From NCBI RefSeq assembly GCF_001720465.1, contig NZ_CP017113.1:2480001-2544000 (forward strand): DNA of 64,000 nt, written 5' to 3'. Numbering within the stretch: the first letter of the stretch is position 1; every line of letters begins with the position of its first letter. The notes under the pieces are model-generated. The model was not told the DNA's origin, made no database searches, and saw nothing but the letters and a program-made list of their open reading frames with translations. Source of the DNA: Porphyrobacter sp. LM 6 (GTDB lineage Bacteria; Pseudomonadota; Alphaproteobacteria; Sphingomonadales; Sphingomonadaceae). This document shows positions 45,404-56,231 of the stretch, one piece after another. Both the position numbers and the translations under genes were made by a program.

Positions 45404-45793
45404 ATGAACAGCACATCGCAACCGCGTGTCACCGGCCTCGGGGGCGTGTTCTACGTGGTCAGGGATCCGGAAGCGACCCGCGCATGGTATCGCGATGTGC
45501 TGGGCATCGACGGGGAATATGGCCCGCAGCTGGCATGGTCGGATGAACCGCGCAGCCACCCCTATTCACTGATCAGCCACTTTGCCGATGATGCCTATAT
45601 CCAGCCCGGCGCGGGCGGGTTCATGATCAACCTCAGGGTCGATCACTGCGACGGGTTCGTGGCGATGCTGCGCGCCAAGGGTATCACCATCCTCGGCGAG
45701 GCGGACGAAGGCTATGGCAAGTTCGCCTGGTTGCTTGATCCCGACGGGGTCAAGATCGAGCTGTGGGAACAGGTCGCCGACGAATTGCCCTGA
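45404..45793 (+). CDS. VOC (glyoxalase/bleomycin resistance) family protein
   Basis: The 129-residue product has a single vicinal-oxygen-chelate fold (GGVFYVVRDPEATRAWYRDVLG, then FAWLLDPDGVKIELWE). Metal ligands are partly recognisable: Glu in the last motif and a His in the middle (RVDHCDGF). Function could be lactoylglutathione-lyase-like or resistance. GGGAGG seven bases upstream supports 45404 over an earlier ATG at 45377. Confidence 0.85.
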   Translation: MNSTSQPRVTGLGGVFYVVRDPEATRAWYRDVLGIDGEYGPQLAWSDEPRSHPYSLISHFADDAYIQPGAGGFMINLRVDHCDGFVAMLRAKGITILGEADEGYGKFAWLLDPDGVKIELWEQVADELP

Positions 45794-45887
45794 CCCGCCG
45801 CTTGGCGTTGCTCGTCTGCGACCAGACGCGCGCACTAGCGGGTTTTGTTTCCGCGTTGTTAACCATTTTCACCGGATAATCCGGGCC

Positions 45888-46592
45888 ATGATGGCGAGGA
45901 ACTCCCTTCGTGCCGGCCTGCTGGTTGTCGCTGCTACGGCGCTCACGGCGTGCGGTTCGCTGGTGCCGGGATCCGGCAGCCAGAGCGCGCGCGGTGCAGA
46001 CGCGCCTGCCACCCGTATTGGTTCCGCCCCGCAAAGCTATGCCCAGCGCCCCGAGGATGCGAGTTGCCTGGCCGATCTCGGCGCGGGCGGAGCGCGCTTC
46101 ACCCCGCTGCCGGACGCTTACACCGCACCGGGGTGCAACCGGCTCGGCACGGTGCAGCTGACCGCACTGGCGAGCGACCGCACGGCACTTGCCGTGAGCA
46201 ATATCGGGCCGGTGCAATGCGGCACCGCCAAGGTGTTCAATGACTGGGCGCGCTTCGGGGTCGATCGGGCCGCGCGCCAGATCCTCGGCAGTCCGGTGGC
46301 GCGGATCGAAACGATGGGTTCCTATTCCTGCCGCAATGTCGCGGGCACCGAACGCCGTTCGGCCCATGCCCGCGCCGCGGCGATCGACGTATCGGGCTTT
46401 GTCCTCGCCGATGGCCGCCGGATCGTGGTCAAGCGCGACTGGCAGGGCGGCGACGCGGCAACGCGCGAATTTCTGCGGGTGGTGCACACCAGCGCCTGCA
46501 AGCGGTTCGGCACCGTGCTCGGCCCGGCTTACAACGCCGCACACGAAGATCACCTTCACCTCGAAGGGGGAAGCGGAAGCTTCTGCCGATAG
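45888..46592 (+). CDS. Extensin-like family lipoprotein
   Basis: The 234-residue product has a lipobox (TALTAC) and an extensin-like C-terminal domain: CGTAKVFNDWARFGVDRAARQILGSPVARIETMGSYSCRN, HARAAAIDVSGF and a terminal HLHLEGG. The conserved His/Asp residues resemble the D,D-peptidase-like zinc sites of this family, so peptidoglycan-related activity is possible. A TTAACCAT box lies 22 bp upstream. Two alternative ATGs are adjacent. Confidence 0.87.
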   Translation: MMARNSLRAGLLVVAATALTACGSLVPGSGSQSARGADAPATRIGSAPQSYAQRPEDASCLADLGAGGARFTPLPDAYTAPGCNRLGTVQLTALASDRTALAVSNIGPVQCGTAKVFNDWARFGVDRAARQILGSPVARIETMGSYSCRNVAGTERRSAHARAAAIDVSGFVLADGRRIVVKRDWQGGDAATREFLRVVHTSACKRFGTVLGPAYNAAHEDHLHLEGGSGSFCR

Positions 46593-46622
46593 GATTGCTC
46601 CGCAGAGCGCAGACGCCCGGAC

Positions 46623-47254
46623 TTATGCTCTCAGGCGCGTTTCCATCGATGCTTCGAGCTTCGCTTCAAGCTTGAGCCGCACCGCTTCGGCCGCGTGACG
46701 CGCGCCGAGCTTGGTCATCATGTTGGCGCGGTGGATTTCGACCGTGCGCGGGCTGATGTCCAATTCGCGGGCGATGGCCTTGTTGCTGCTGCCTTCGGCC
46801 AGCCAGTCGAGCACCTCACGTTCGCGCACCGAGAGCGTCGCGATGCGATCACGCGCTTCGATCATGCGGCGGCGGGCCATGCCGAACTGTTCGGCTTCAT
46901 GAGCGATCCGCGCCAGCGAGCGGGTGAAGCGTTCGGGATCGAGCGGGAGCGCGAGATAGTCGAGCGCCCCGGCCTTGATCGCCTCGACAATCCGGTTCGG
47001 ACGCGGCTGCACATCCACTGCGATCAGCGGCAGCCATACCCCCAGCCGACCGAGACGTTCAAGGATCAGATCGACCCCGCCCTGTTCCGGCGTGTCGCGG
47101 GCGATGATGATACCTTCGCGCGGGGGTGAACCCCGAGTTCCGACAGATCGCCGTAAACTTCGCAATGATGGCCAAGCGCGAAGCCTACCCGGGCCAGTTC
47201 GGCACGCTGGCGGCTGCACGAATCGATGAAGTGGAGAGAGGCTTTTCGTGTCAT
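46623..47254 (-). pseudogene. FixJ/LuxR-type response regulator with apparent frameshift
   Basis: Two overlapping frames together make one regulator. The N-terminal part starts MTRKASLHFIDSCSRQRAEL (47254) and the rest continues in another frame from PREGIIIARD. The shift lies at a run of five G (five C on the coding strand, 47122-47126), where one missing base would join VHPPREG. The C-terminal half has a clean LuxR HTH (LSVREREVLDWLAEGSSNKAIARELDISPRTVEIHR). The receiver domain is degenerate: ALPLDP replaces the conserved KP lysine. Expected product about 210 residues. Sequencing error or real inactivation cannot be separated here. It is downstream of the Anbu gene in the same orientation. 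Confidence 0.8.
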
Positions 47255-47363
47255 GTCACGACATCTGCGACACTCCCCTCGGGGTTTCACGCAGGAGCGC
47301 CGCCAATCCGGAGGTATTGCCCCCGGAATTACCACCCAACATATTGATAGATATAATTTATTT

Positions 47364-47380
47364 AACTCCAGAACGGAGTT
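47364..47380 (-). promoter_or_regulatory. Hairpin in the AT-rich gap between Anbu and the regulator
   Basis: AACTCC and GGAGTT form a perfect 6-bp stem with a five-base loop. It is directly downstream of the Anbu stop and next to an AT-rich stretch (47339-47363), which may be the promoter of the regulator gene. It lacks a proper T-run. Confidence 0.45.
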
Positions 47381-47395
47381 TGATTAACGCCGACC

Positions 47396-48142
47396 CTAGG
47401 GGTTTTCGGCAAAGCGATAGGGCGGCAGCGAATGGAATGCCGCTTTGAGCGCATCGCCCCATCCCGATGAAATCGTGTCGAAATAGGGATCGTCGGCAGT
47501 AACGCGGTGGGCGTGGGTCGCGGCAAACTCATCCTTGCCGATTACCAGCAGATCAAGCGGCAAGCCGACCGACAGGTTGGCCTTCAGCGTGGAATCGAAG
47601 CTGACCATCATCAGCTTGACCGCATCCTCGAAGCTCATCTGCCGGTCATAGCCGCGGATCAGGATCGGGCGGCCGTACTTGGTCTCGCCGATCTGGAAGA
47701 ACGGGGTGTCCCAGCTTGCCTCGATGAAGTTGCCTTCGGGATAGATCATGAACAGGCGCGGCTGCATGCCCTTGATCTGGCCGGCGACGATCATGGTGGC
47801 GGTGAAGCGCCCCTTGCCGTCATCGCCGTTGACGCGCTGCGCCTCCTCGATCGTGGTGCGCAGCAGGCGGCCGATTTCGGTCGCGACCTGGAACATGGTC
47901 GGCCCCTTGAGCAGGGTGTTCTCGCGCTCGCCGGGCGCCTTGGTGCGTTCCTCCAGCTGGCTGATGACGGCCTGCGTGGTCGCAAGGTTGCCCGCCGTCA
48001 TCACCGCGATCATCCGTTCGCCCGGCACGCTCCATTGAAACAGCTTGCGGAAGGTCGAGATGTTGTCGACGCCCGAATTGGTGCGGGTGTCGCTCATCAG
48101 CACCAGCCCCTTGTCGAGCACCATGCCAACGCAATAGGTCAT
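47396..48142 (-). CDS. Anbu proteasome-like peptidase
   Basis: The 248-residue protein is a bacterial proteasome beta-subunit homologue of the Anbu type. After removal of Met, Thr is the N-terminal nucleophile (MTYCVGMVL). Asp17 is in SDTRTNSG and Lys32 in FRKLF, the Thr-Asp-Lys triad (T1/D17/K33) of proteasomes. It has no leader peptide. Anbu particles in other bacteria are open helical rather than closed rings; their substrates are unknown. The gene is the last in a four-gene run with a transglutaminase-like protease, an alpha-E protein and an ATP-grasp. Confidence 0.95.
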   Translation of the reverse strand: MTYCVGMVLDKGLVLMSDTRTNSGVDNISTFRKLFQWSVPGERMIAVMTAGNLATTQAVISQLEERTKAPGERENTLLKGPTMFQVATEIGRLLRTTIEEAQRVNGDDGKGRFTATMIVAGQIKGMQPRLFMIYPEGNFIEASWDTPFFQIGETKYGRPILIRGYDRQMSFEDAVKLMMVSFDSTLKANLSVGLPLDLLVIGKDEFAATHAHRVTADDPYFDTISSGWGDALKAAFHSLPPYRFAENP

Positions 48143-48220
48143 GCCATCATCCTCTTTTCCGCCGTGCGGAGCGTGTGGGGGAGCGCCCTAGCCTGAAGCG
48201 CGGCGCGGCGCAAAGCGGGT

Positions 48221-49069
48221 TTACTGGGTCGACTGGTCCTGCTGCTGGGCTGCCGGATGCGCCTCCACGGCGACACCCACGGTCAGCACCTCTGCGGAAG
48301 CGCCAACGCTGATCCCGGTGATCGGCGCGGCATCGCGATAGTCGCTCCCCGTCGCCACCCGCACATAGCGCGGATCGGGGCTGATGCCGTTGGAGATATC
48401 GAACCCGACCCAGCCGAGTTCGGGGACATGGGCCTCGGCCCAGGCGTGGGTCGCTTCCTGCTCGATCCGGTCGTCCATCATCAGATAGCCGCTGACATAG
48501 CGCGCCGCGATCCCGCTCGCACGGGCGGCACTGATGAAGATATGCGCATGGTCCTGACACACGCCATAGCCGTGCACCACGGCCTCCTCGGCAGTGGTCG
48601 CCGCGTGGGTGCGCCCGGTTTCGTAGACGATCCGTTCACGGATCAGGCCCGAGAGCGCGTGGAGGAAATCGAGCGGCGCATCGGGCGATACCGCCGGCAG
48701 CTCGCGCAGCAACGCCCGCAGCCGCGCGCCCGGACGGGTCAGCGGCGTCTGGCGCAGGAAGCTCCACAAGGGCAGATGCCCCGAATGGCGGCCGATCACC
48801 CCGGCATTGTCCTCGGTCTCCACCGTGCCGCGACAGGTCACCATCACCTCGCGCGCGCCGGGGGTGATCCCGATCAAGGTCACGTGATTGAAGTGCTGGT
48901 CGTCATATTCCAGTTCGGCATGGGCGTTATCGAAGGTCATCTCCCAGTCGATGATGCGCTGGCCCTGGGTGGCCTTGGGCGTCAGCCGTAGCCGCTGGAG
49001 CGCGTGCACCACCGGCTCGGCAAAGGCATAGTGGGTGGTGTGCCGGATCGAGAGTTTGAGCCTGCTCAT
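48221..49069 (-). CDS. Transglutaminase-like cysteine protease
   Basis: The 282-residue product has a bacterial transglutaminase-like N-terminal beta domain (residues 1-80) and the catalytic TGc core with Cys171 (GYGVCQDHAHIF), His208 (THAWAEAHV) and Asp224 (GFDISNG). No signal peptide. Proteins of this type accompany ATP-grasp and alpha-E genes and may cleave a peptide made by them. It starts 4 bp before the alpha-E stop (overlap). Confidence 0.93.
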   Translation of the reverse strand: MSRLKLSIRHTTHYAFAEPVVHALQRLRLTPKATQGQRIIDWEMTFDNAHAELEYDDQHFNHVTLIGITPGAREVMVTCRGTVETEDNAGVIGRHSGHLPLWSFLRQTPLTRPGARLRALLRELPAVSPDAPLDFLHALSGLIRERIVYETGRTHAATTAEEAVVHGYGVCQDHAHIFISAARASGIAARYVSGYLMMDDRIEQEATHAWAEAHVPELGWVGFDISNGISPDPRYVRVATGSDYRDAAPITGISVGASAEVLTVGVAVEAHPAAQQQDQSTQ

Positions 49070-50010
49070 GCGTGGAACCGGTAATCCTCGGCAATCGCCT
49101 GCGCGAGCGCCCCGTTGCGGGCGAGGAAATCGACCAGAAACTCGTGCAGCCCCGCCTCGAAGATCTGATCGACGGTCAGGTGACCGATCTGGCTGTCGGC
49201 CTCGCGCATCAGCGCATTGGCGCGCCCCTCGGTCCCGTGCATCCGCGCCAGCGCCGCCAGATCGCTGCGCAGCGCCGAGCGGCAGAACGCGAGGCTGCGC
49301 GGGAAGCGGTCGTCGAGCACGAGGAATTCGACGATCCCGCGCGCCTCGATCCGACCGGCATTGAGCCAGCTATAGGCCCGCGCACCCGCGACAGAGCGCA
49401 GCACCTGTTCCCACTGTCCGGTATCGAGGCTCGATCCGACATAGGAGAGCGAGGGCAACAGCAGGAAATACTTCATGTCGAGAATGCGCGCGGTCGAATC
49501 CGCGCGTTCGATGTAGGTGCCCGCGCGCGCGAAGTGGTAGCCTTCGTCGCGCAGGATCGATCCGTCGAAGGCGCCGTGCACCTGTGTGCCCGCGCGCCGG
49601 ATCGCGGCCAGCACCTCGCCCACCGCGCCCTGCCCCACCGGCCGCGCCAGCAGCTTGTCGATCCGCATCCAGTTCTCGTTCGCCGCCTCCCACACGTCGG
49701 AGGAGATGTTGATGCGGGCCATGCGGGCATTGCTGCGCACCGCGCCGAACATGGTGCGGACATTGCCGGGATTGGACGGCCCGCGCAGCACGAAGTTCCA
49801 CACCGAAACCCCGTCATAGGCATCGTGGGCGGCCTCGAACGGCTGTTGCAGGCCGAGCGTGGCAATGACCGAGCGCCACTCGGCCTCGGCGGTCACCAGA
49901 TCGCGGGTCAGCGCCATGCGCAGCGCCGCTTCGAGCAGGCGCGCCGTGTTCTCGGCCCGCTCGAGGTAGCGGAACATCCAGAACAGTCCGTTGGCGGTTC
50001 TGCCCAGCAT
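49066..50010 (-). CDS. Alpha-E domain protein (DUF403)
   Basis: The 314-residue, mainly helical protein has typical alpha-E segments: LGRTANGLFWMFRYLERAENTARLLEA, NWMRIDKLL and the YHFARAGTYIERADSTARILD repeat. The family is nearly always beside circularly permuted ATP-grasp genes and transglutaminases. Its biochemical role is unknown. It starts one base after the upstream stop. Confidence 0.93.
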   Translation of the reverse strand: MLGRTANGLFWMFRYLERAENTARLLEAALRMALTRDLVTAEAEWRSVIATLGLQQPFEAAHDAYDGVSVWNFVLRGPSNPGNVRTMFGAVRSNARMARINISSDVWEAANENWMRIDKLLARPVGQGAVGEVLAAIRRAGTQVHGAFDGSILRDEGYHFARAGTYIERADSTARILDMKYFLLLPSLSYVGSSLDTGQWEQVLRSVAGARAYSWLNAGRIEARGIVEFLVLDDRFPRSLAFCRSALRSDLAALARMHGTEGRANALMREADSQIGHLTVDQIFEAGLHEFLVDFLARNGALAQAIAEDYRFHA

Positions 50011-50011
50011 G

Positions 50012-51442
50012 TCAGTCCTTCAGCACCCAGGTATCCTTGGTGCCGCCTCCTTGAGAGGAGTTGACCACCAGCGATCCCTTCTTGAGCGCCACCCGCGTGA
50101 GGCCGCCCGGCGTGATGTCGATGCCCTCTGGCGAAACCAGCACGAAGGGCCGCAAATCGACGTGCCGCGGCGCGAGGCCCTTGGCGGTGTAGATCGGGCA
50201 GGTCGACAGCGCGAGCGTGGGCTGGGCGATGTAGTTATCCGGCTTGGCGATCAGCTTCTCGCGGAAGTCGGCAATCTCGCGCCTTGATGATGTCGGCCCG
50301 ATCAGCATCCCGTAGCCGCCCGATCCGTGCACTTCCTTGACCACCAGCTCGGCAAGGTTGTCGAGCACATAGGCAAGGCTGTCCTTGTCGGCGCAGCGCC
50401 AGGTCTGGACATTGGGCAGCAGCGGCCGCTCGCCGGTGTAGAACTCGACGATCTCGGGCATGAACGAATAGATCGCCTTGTCGTCTGCCACCCCGGTGCC
50501 GGGCGCATTGGCGATGGTGATCCCGCCAGAGCGGTAGACATCCATGATCCCCGGCACGCCAAGCACGGAATCGGGGTTGAAGGACAGCGGATCGAGGAAT
50601 TCGTCATCGACCCTGCGATAGAGCACGTCGATCGGCTGATAGCCGCGCGTGGTGCGCATCTGCACCCGGCCATCGACCACGCGCAGATCGCTGCCTTCGA
50701 CCAGTTCCGCCCCCATCTGGTCGGCAAGGAAGGCGTGTTCGAAATAGGCCGAATTGAAGATGCCCGGCGTCAGCACCGCGACGGTCGGCTTGCCCCCGGC
50801 AAAAGCGGGCGGAACGCAGGCTGCCAGACTGCGGGCGAGCCTGCGCGGGTAATTGGAGACGCTCTCCACCCCGATCCGGCTGAACAGATCGGGGAACATC
50901 CCCATCATCGTCTCGCGGTTTTCGAGCATGTAAGACACGCCCGAAGGGGTGCGCGCATTGTCTTCCAGCACGAAGAATTCGTCCGGCCCCGTGCGAACCA
51001 GGTCGATCCCGACAATGTGGGTATAGATCCCGCCCGGCGGGGTGAAGCCGACCATGTTCGCCAGCCACGCCTCGTTCCCGCGCAGTAGGCGTTCGGGCAG
51101 TCGGCCCGCGCGCACGATTTCCTGCCGGTGATAGAGGTCGTAGAGGAAGGAATTGAGCGCGCGCACCCGTTGTTCGATCCCGCGCGACAGCTTGCGCCAT
51201 TCGGCCGCGGTAATGATGCGCGGCACCATGTCGAACGGGATCAGGCGTTCTTCCGCCTCGTCCTCGCCATAGACGTTGAAGGTGATGCCGGTGCGACGGA
51301 AGGCGTCATCCGCCTCGCGGTTCTTGCGGCGCAGGAAGTCGCCCGGCTGCTGATCGTACCAGCGGCAATATTCGGCATAGGCAGGCCGGGTCCGGCCTCC
51401 TTCGTCGAACATTTCATCAAAATTGCTGCCGCTGCCCTGCAT
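50012..51442 (-). CDS. Circularly permuted type 2 ATP-grasp protein
   Basis: The 476-residue protein belongs to the ATP-grasp family with DUF404/DUF407 parts: MFDEGGRTRPAYAEYCRW, NFDPD-type RFDMVPRIITAAEWRKLSRG, FVLEDNARTPSGVSYMLENRE and VKEVHGSGGYGMLIGP (glycine-rich ATP loop), with PEGIDITPGGLTRVAL at the end. ATP-grasp enzymes ligate carboxylates to amines, so a peptide or amide ligase role is inferred by Iyer-type genomic work. It heads the four-gene Anbu operon. The promoter region is 51443-51538. Confidence 0.93.
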   Translation of the reverse strand: MQGSGSNFDEMFDEGGRTRPAYAEYCRWYDQQPGDFLRRKNREADDAFRRTGITFNVYGEDEAEERLIPFDMVPRIITAAEWRKLSRGIEQRVRALNSFLYDLYHRQEIVRAGRLPERLLRGNEAWLANMVGFTPPGGIYTHIVGIDLVRTGPDEFFVLEDNARTPSGVSYMLENRETMMGMFPDLFSRIGVESVSNYPRRLARSLAACVPPAFAGGKPTVAVLTPGIFNSAYFEHAFLADQMGAELVEGSDLRVVDGRVQMRTTRGYQPIDVLYRRVDDEFLDPLSFNPDSVLGVPGIMDVYRSGGITIANAPGTGVADDKAIYSFMPEIVEFYTGERPLLPNVQTWRCADKDSLAYVLDNLAELVVKEVHGSGGYGMLIGPTSSRREIADFREKLIAKPDNYIAQPTLALSTCPIYTAKGLAPRHVDLRPFVLVSPEGIDITPGGLTRVALKKGSLVVNSSQGGGTKDTWVLKD

Positions 51443-51481
51443 TGACCCCCGCGCCTAGCTTTAGGTGCAATGCAGCAATCT

Positions 51482-51510
51482 AACCGCGCTTTTGCAAAAG
51501 GAAAGCGGTT
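51482..51510. promoter_or_regulatory. Nested inverted repeats upstream of the ATP-grasp gene
   Basis: Outer arms AACCGC/GCGGTT (51482-51487, 51505-51510) surround the perfect palindrome CTTTTGCAAAAG (51489-51500). It is 40 bp upstream of the ATP-grasp start and 29 bp after the hydrolase stop. It could be an operator for the Anbu operon or a weak terminator for the hydrolase. Confidence 0.45.
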
Positions 51511-51538
51511 GCTTGCAGGCCGCCAATCAGGAGAGTGA

Positions 51539-52375
51539 TCAGGCGACGCTGTCGAGCTCGGCCAGCAGCGTGGCGATCACCTGGGGATCATAGGTGAAGC
51601 CCATGTGCGTGCAGCGCAGCGCGATCGCGCGGTCGCGTTCACCGGGGCGTCCGGCAGCGCAGCGCGGGGCGATGGCGCCATCATTGGCGCTCCACAAGGC
51701 CACCGTTTCGACCGGCGGCTTGGCGGCAAGATCGGCTTCGATCGGCGGGGCATCGACCGAATGGCCGGTGATGAACTGATAGGCCCGCCAGACATTGTTG
51801 GCGCGCGGGGAGCCGGAGAAGGGCGAACCCATCGTGATGACCTTGGCTACTGCGTGGGGCTGCCGCTTGGCCAGCTCGCGCGCATAGATGCCGCCGAGGC
51901 TCCAGCCGATCAGCACCACCTTGCGCCCGTGGCGCGCGTGCAGATCGAGCATCCGCGCCTCGACCTGATCGAAGGTATCGGGCTTCGGCCCCCAGTTGCG
52001 GCCCTGCCCCCACCGCTTGGCGACGTGGCCGGCGGCTTCGAGCTGGCGCGCAAGATAGCGCATCCGGCCCGGGCGGGTGCCGAAGCCGGGCAGGATCATA
52101 ACTGTCTGCGGATTGTCGCTCGCGGCGATCACGAGCTTGCGGCGCGGGCGGCGCAGCGGCTCGAGAAAGATATCCGCCTCTCCCAGCAGCCGCGCAAAAC
52201 GGGGTTTGCCCGCTTCATGCTCCTCGGGGATCACTTCGCGCGCCAAGGCGATGCGGCGCGCAAGTTCGCTCGCCTCGTAGGCCTGCCGCGCCACGGCCGC
52301 ACGCGCCACCACAGCCGCAGCAACCTGCGGAGCGGGGAAGCGGGGACGTTCAGGAACGATGCGAAGCGGTGCCAT
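51539..52375 (-). CDS. Alpha/beta hydrolase
   Basis: The 278-residue product has the triad Ser159 (IGWSLGG), Asp232 (SANDGAI) and His257 (CTHMGF). The N-terminal 75 residues are an extra helical region. It resembles lipase-like hydrolases that act on esters. The start at 52375 has GGAGAA five bases upstream. It reads divergently from uvrB; the following Anbu operon is in the same direction. Confidence 0.88.
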   Translation of the reverse strand: MAPLRIVPERPRFPAPQVAAAVVARAAVARQAYEASELARRIALAREVIPEEHEAGKPRFARLLGEADIFLEPLRRPRRKLVIAASDNPQTVMILPGFGTRPGRMRYLARQLEAAGHVAKRWGQGRNWGPKPDTFDQVEARMLDLHARHGRKVVLIGWSLGGIYARELAKRQPHAVAKVITMGSPFSGSPRANNVWRAYQFITGHSVDAPPIEADLAAKPPVETVALWSANDGAIAPRCAAGRPGERDRAIALRCTHMGFTYDPQVIATLLAELDSVA

Positions 52376-52476
52376 AAGTTCTCCAAGCCACAGCGCGCAT
52401 GAATGTTCCCTGAAACCTTTGCGGAAGCGACCGACCCCGCCTTGCATGTCCCCGCTTTGTTCCCCATACAGCGCGC

Positions 52477-54672
<2,196 letters not shown>

Positions 54673-54719
54673 GCGCGCCTCTTGAACGTGGCCTGCAACC
54701 CTGTCACTTCCCTTGCCCC

Positions 54720-56231
54720 ATGAACGCCCGATTCCTTGGCCTGCTGGCCGCTGCCAGCACCTTCGCCCTTTCGGTTCCCACGATCGCGCAGGACGCGGCC
54801 AAGAGCGAGGCGGCCAAGCCTGCTGCGCCCGCGCCCGAGCGACAGGTGCGCAGCCGCGATCTCGTCGGCACCTTCGGCGGTCAGCGCATCACCTACAAGG
54901 CGACCATCGCCGACACGATCCTGACCGACGACGCTGGCAAGGCCGAGGCGGTGATTGTCACCACCTCCTATGTGAAGACCCCCGCCGATCCGACGCGGCC
55001 GGTGTTCTTCATCTACAATGGCGGCCCCGGTTCGGGTTCGGTGTGGCTGCAGATGGGGGCCTTCGGGCCGAAGCGCGTGGCGATCCCGTCGGACGCGCGC
55101 GACGATGGCGCGCCGCCCTATCCGCTGCTCGATAACCCCGACAGCCTGCTCGATGTGGCCGATCTCGTGTTCATCGATCCGCCCGGCACCGGGTTCAGCT
55201 ATCTGACGCAGGGCACCGATCCGAAGAAGTATTACGGCCTCAGGCAGGATGGCCGCGCGGTTGCGCAGGTGATCCGCCGCTGGATCAACGACAATGGCCG
55301 CTGGGGCAGCCCCAAATATCTCGGTGGCGAAAGCTATGGCACCAGCCGCACCGCGATGGTGGTCGATGAGCTGGAAGGCTCGACCTACAACGATGTCGGC
55401 CTCAACGGGCTGATCCTGATTTCGACGATCCTCGACTTTGCTGGGCGCGAGCCGACGCCGGGCAATGAACTCGCCTATGTCGTCACCCTGCCGAACATGG
55501 CGGCGGCGGCTTATTATCACGGCAAGGTGCAGGCACCGTCCGTCGAGGCAATCGTCGAGGAAGCGCGCCGTTTCGCCATCGGCCCGTTCGCCTCGGCCTT
55601 GCTCAAGGGGCAGGATCTTCCCGCCGAGGAACGCGCCGCCGTCCGCAAGGAGCTTGCGCGCCTCACCGGCCTGTCGGAAGAATATCTCGAGCAGGCCAAC
55701 CTGCGCGTAACCGACCAGCGCTTCTACAAGGAGCTGCTGCGCGACCGGGGCCTGACCATCGGGCGGCTCGATGCGCGTTACACCGGCAAGGATTTCGACA
55801 ACGCCGGCGAAACGCCCGACAATGATCCGAGCTTCTACGGGATCGATGCGGGCTACACCGCAGCAATCAACCAGTGGGCGCGCGAGACGCTGGGGTACCA
55901 GACCGACCGGCAATACCAGTCGATCGGCAATGTCGGCGGACAGTGGGACTGGACGCTGGGCAGTGGCTGGGGTCGGCAGGCCTATCTCAACATCGCCCCG
56001 CTGATCGGTCAGGCGATGCGCCAGAACAGCCAGCTGCGGCTGTTCAACGCGCAAGGCTATTACGATTTCGCCACGCCCTTCTTCGGCGCGGAATATTCGC
56101 TGAAGCGCACCGGCATCCCGCAGGAGCGGATCACCTGGAAATACTACGACGCGGGCCACATGATGTATGTCCGCGACGAAGACCGGGTGAAGCTTTCGGC
56201 GGATATCCGCGCGTTCATCAAGGCGCGCTGA
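54720..56231 (+). CDS. Serine carboxypeptidase (S10 family), periplasmic
   Basis: The 503-residue product has a signal peptide (ending PTIAQ) and the S10 catalytic Ser205 in GESYGT. The FIYNGGPGSGS oxyanion region precedes it, and the C-terminal DAGHMMY His is the triad histidine. Such peptidases remove C-terminal residues in the periplasm. The stop overlaps the next lipoprotein start by one base. Confidence 0.92.
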   Translation: MNARFLGLLAAASTFALSVPTIAQDAAKSEAAKPAAPAPERQVRSRDLVGTFGGQRITYKATIADTILTDDAGKAEAVIVTTSYVKTPADPTRPVFFIYNGGPGSGSVWLQMGAFGPKRVAIPSDARDDGAPPYPLLDNPDSLLDVADLVFIDPPGTGFSYLTQGTDPKKYYGLRQDGRAVAQVIRRWINDNGRWGSPKYLGGESYGTSRTAMVVDELEGSTYNDVGLNGLILISTILDFAGREPTPGNELAYVVTLPNMAAAAYYHGKVQAPSVEAIVEEARRFAIGPFASALLKGQDLPAEERAAVRKELARLTGLSEEYLEQANLRVTDQRFYKELLRDRGLTIGRLDARYTGKDFDNAGETPDNDPSFYGIDAGYTAAINQWARETLGYQTDRQYQSIGNVGGQWDWTLGSGWGRQAYLNIAPLIGQAMRQNSQLRLFNAQGYYDFATPFFGAEYSLKRTGIPQERITWKYYDAGHMMYVRDEDRVKLSADIRAFIKAR

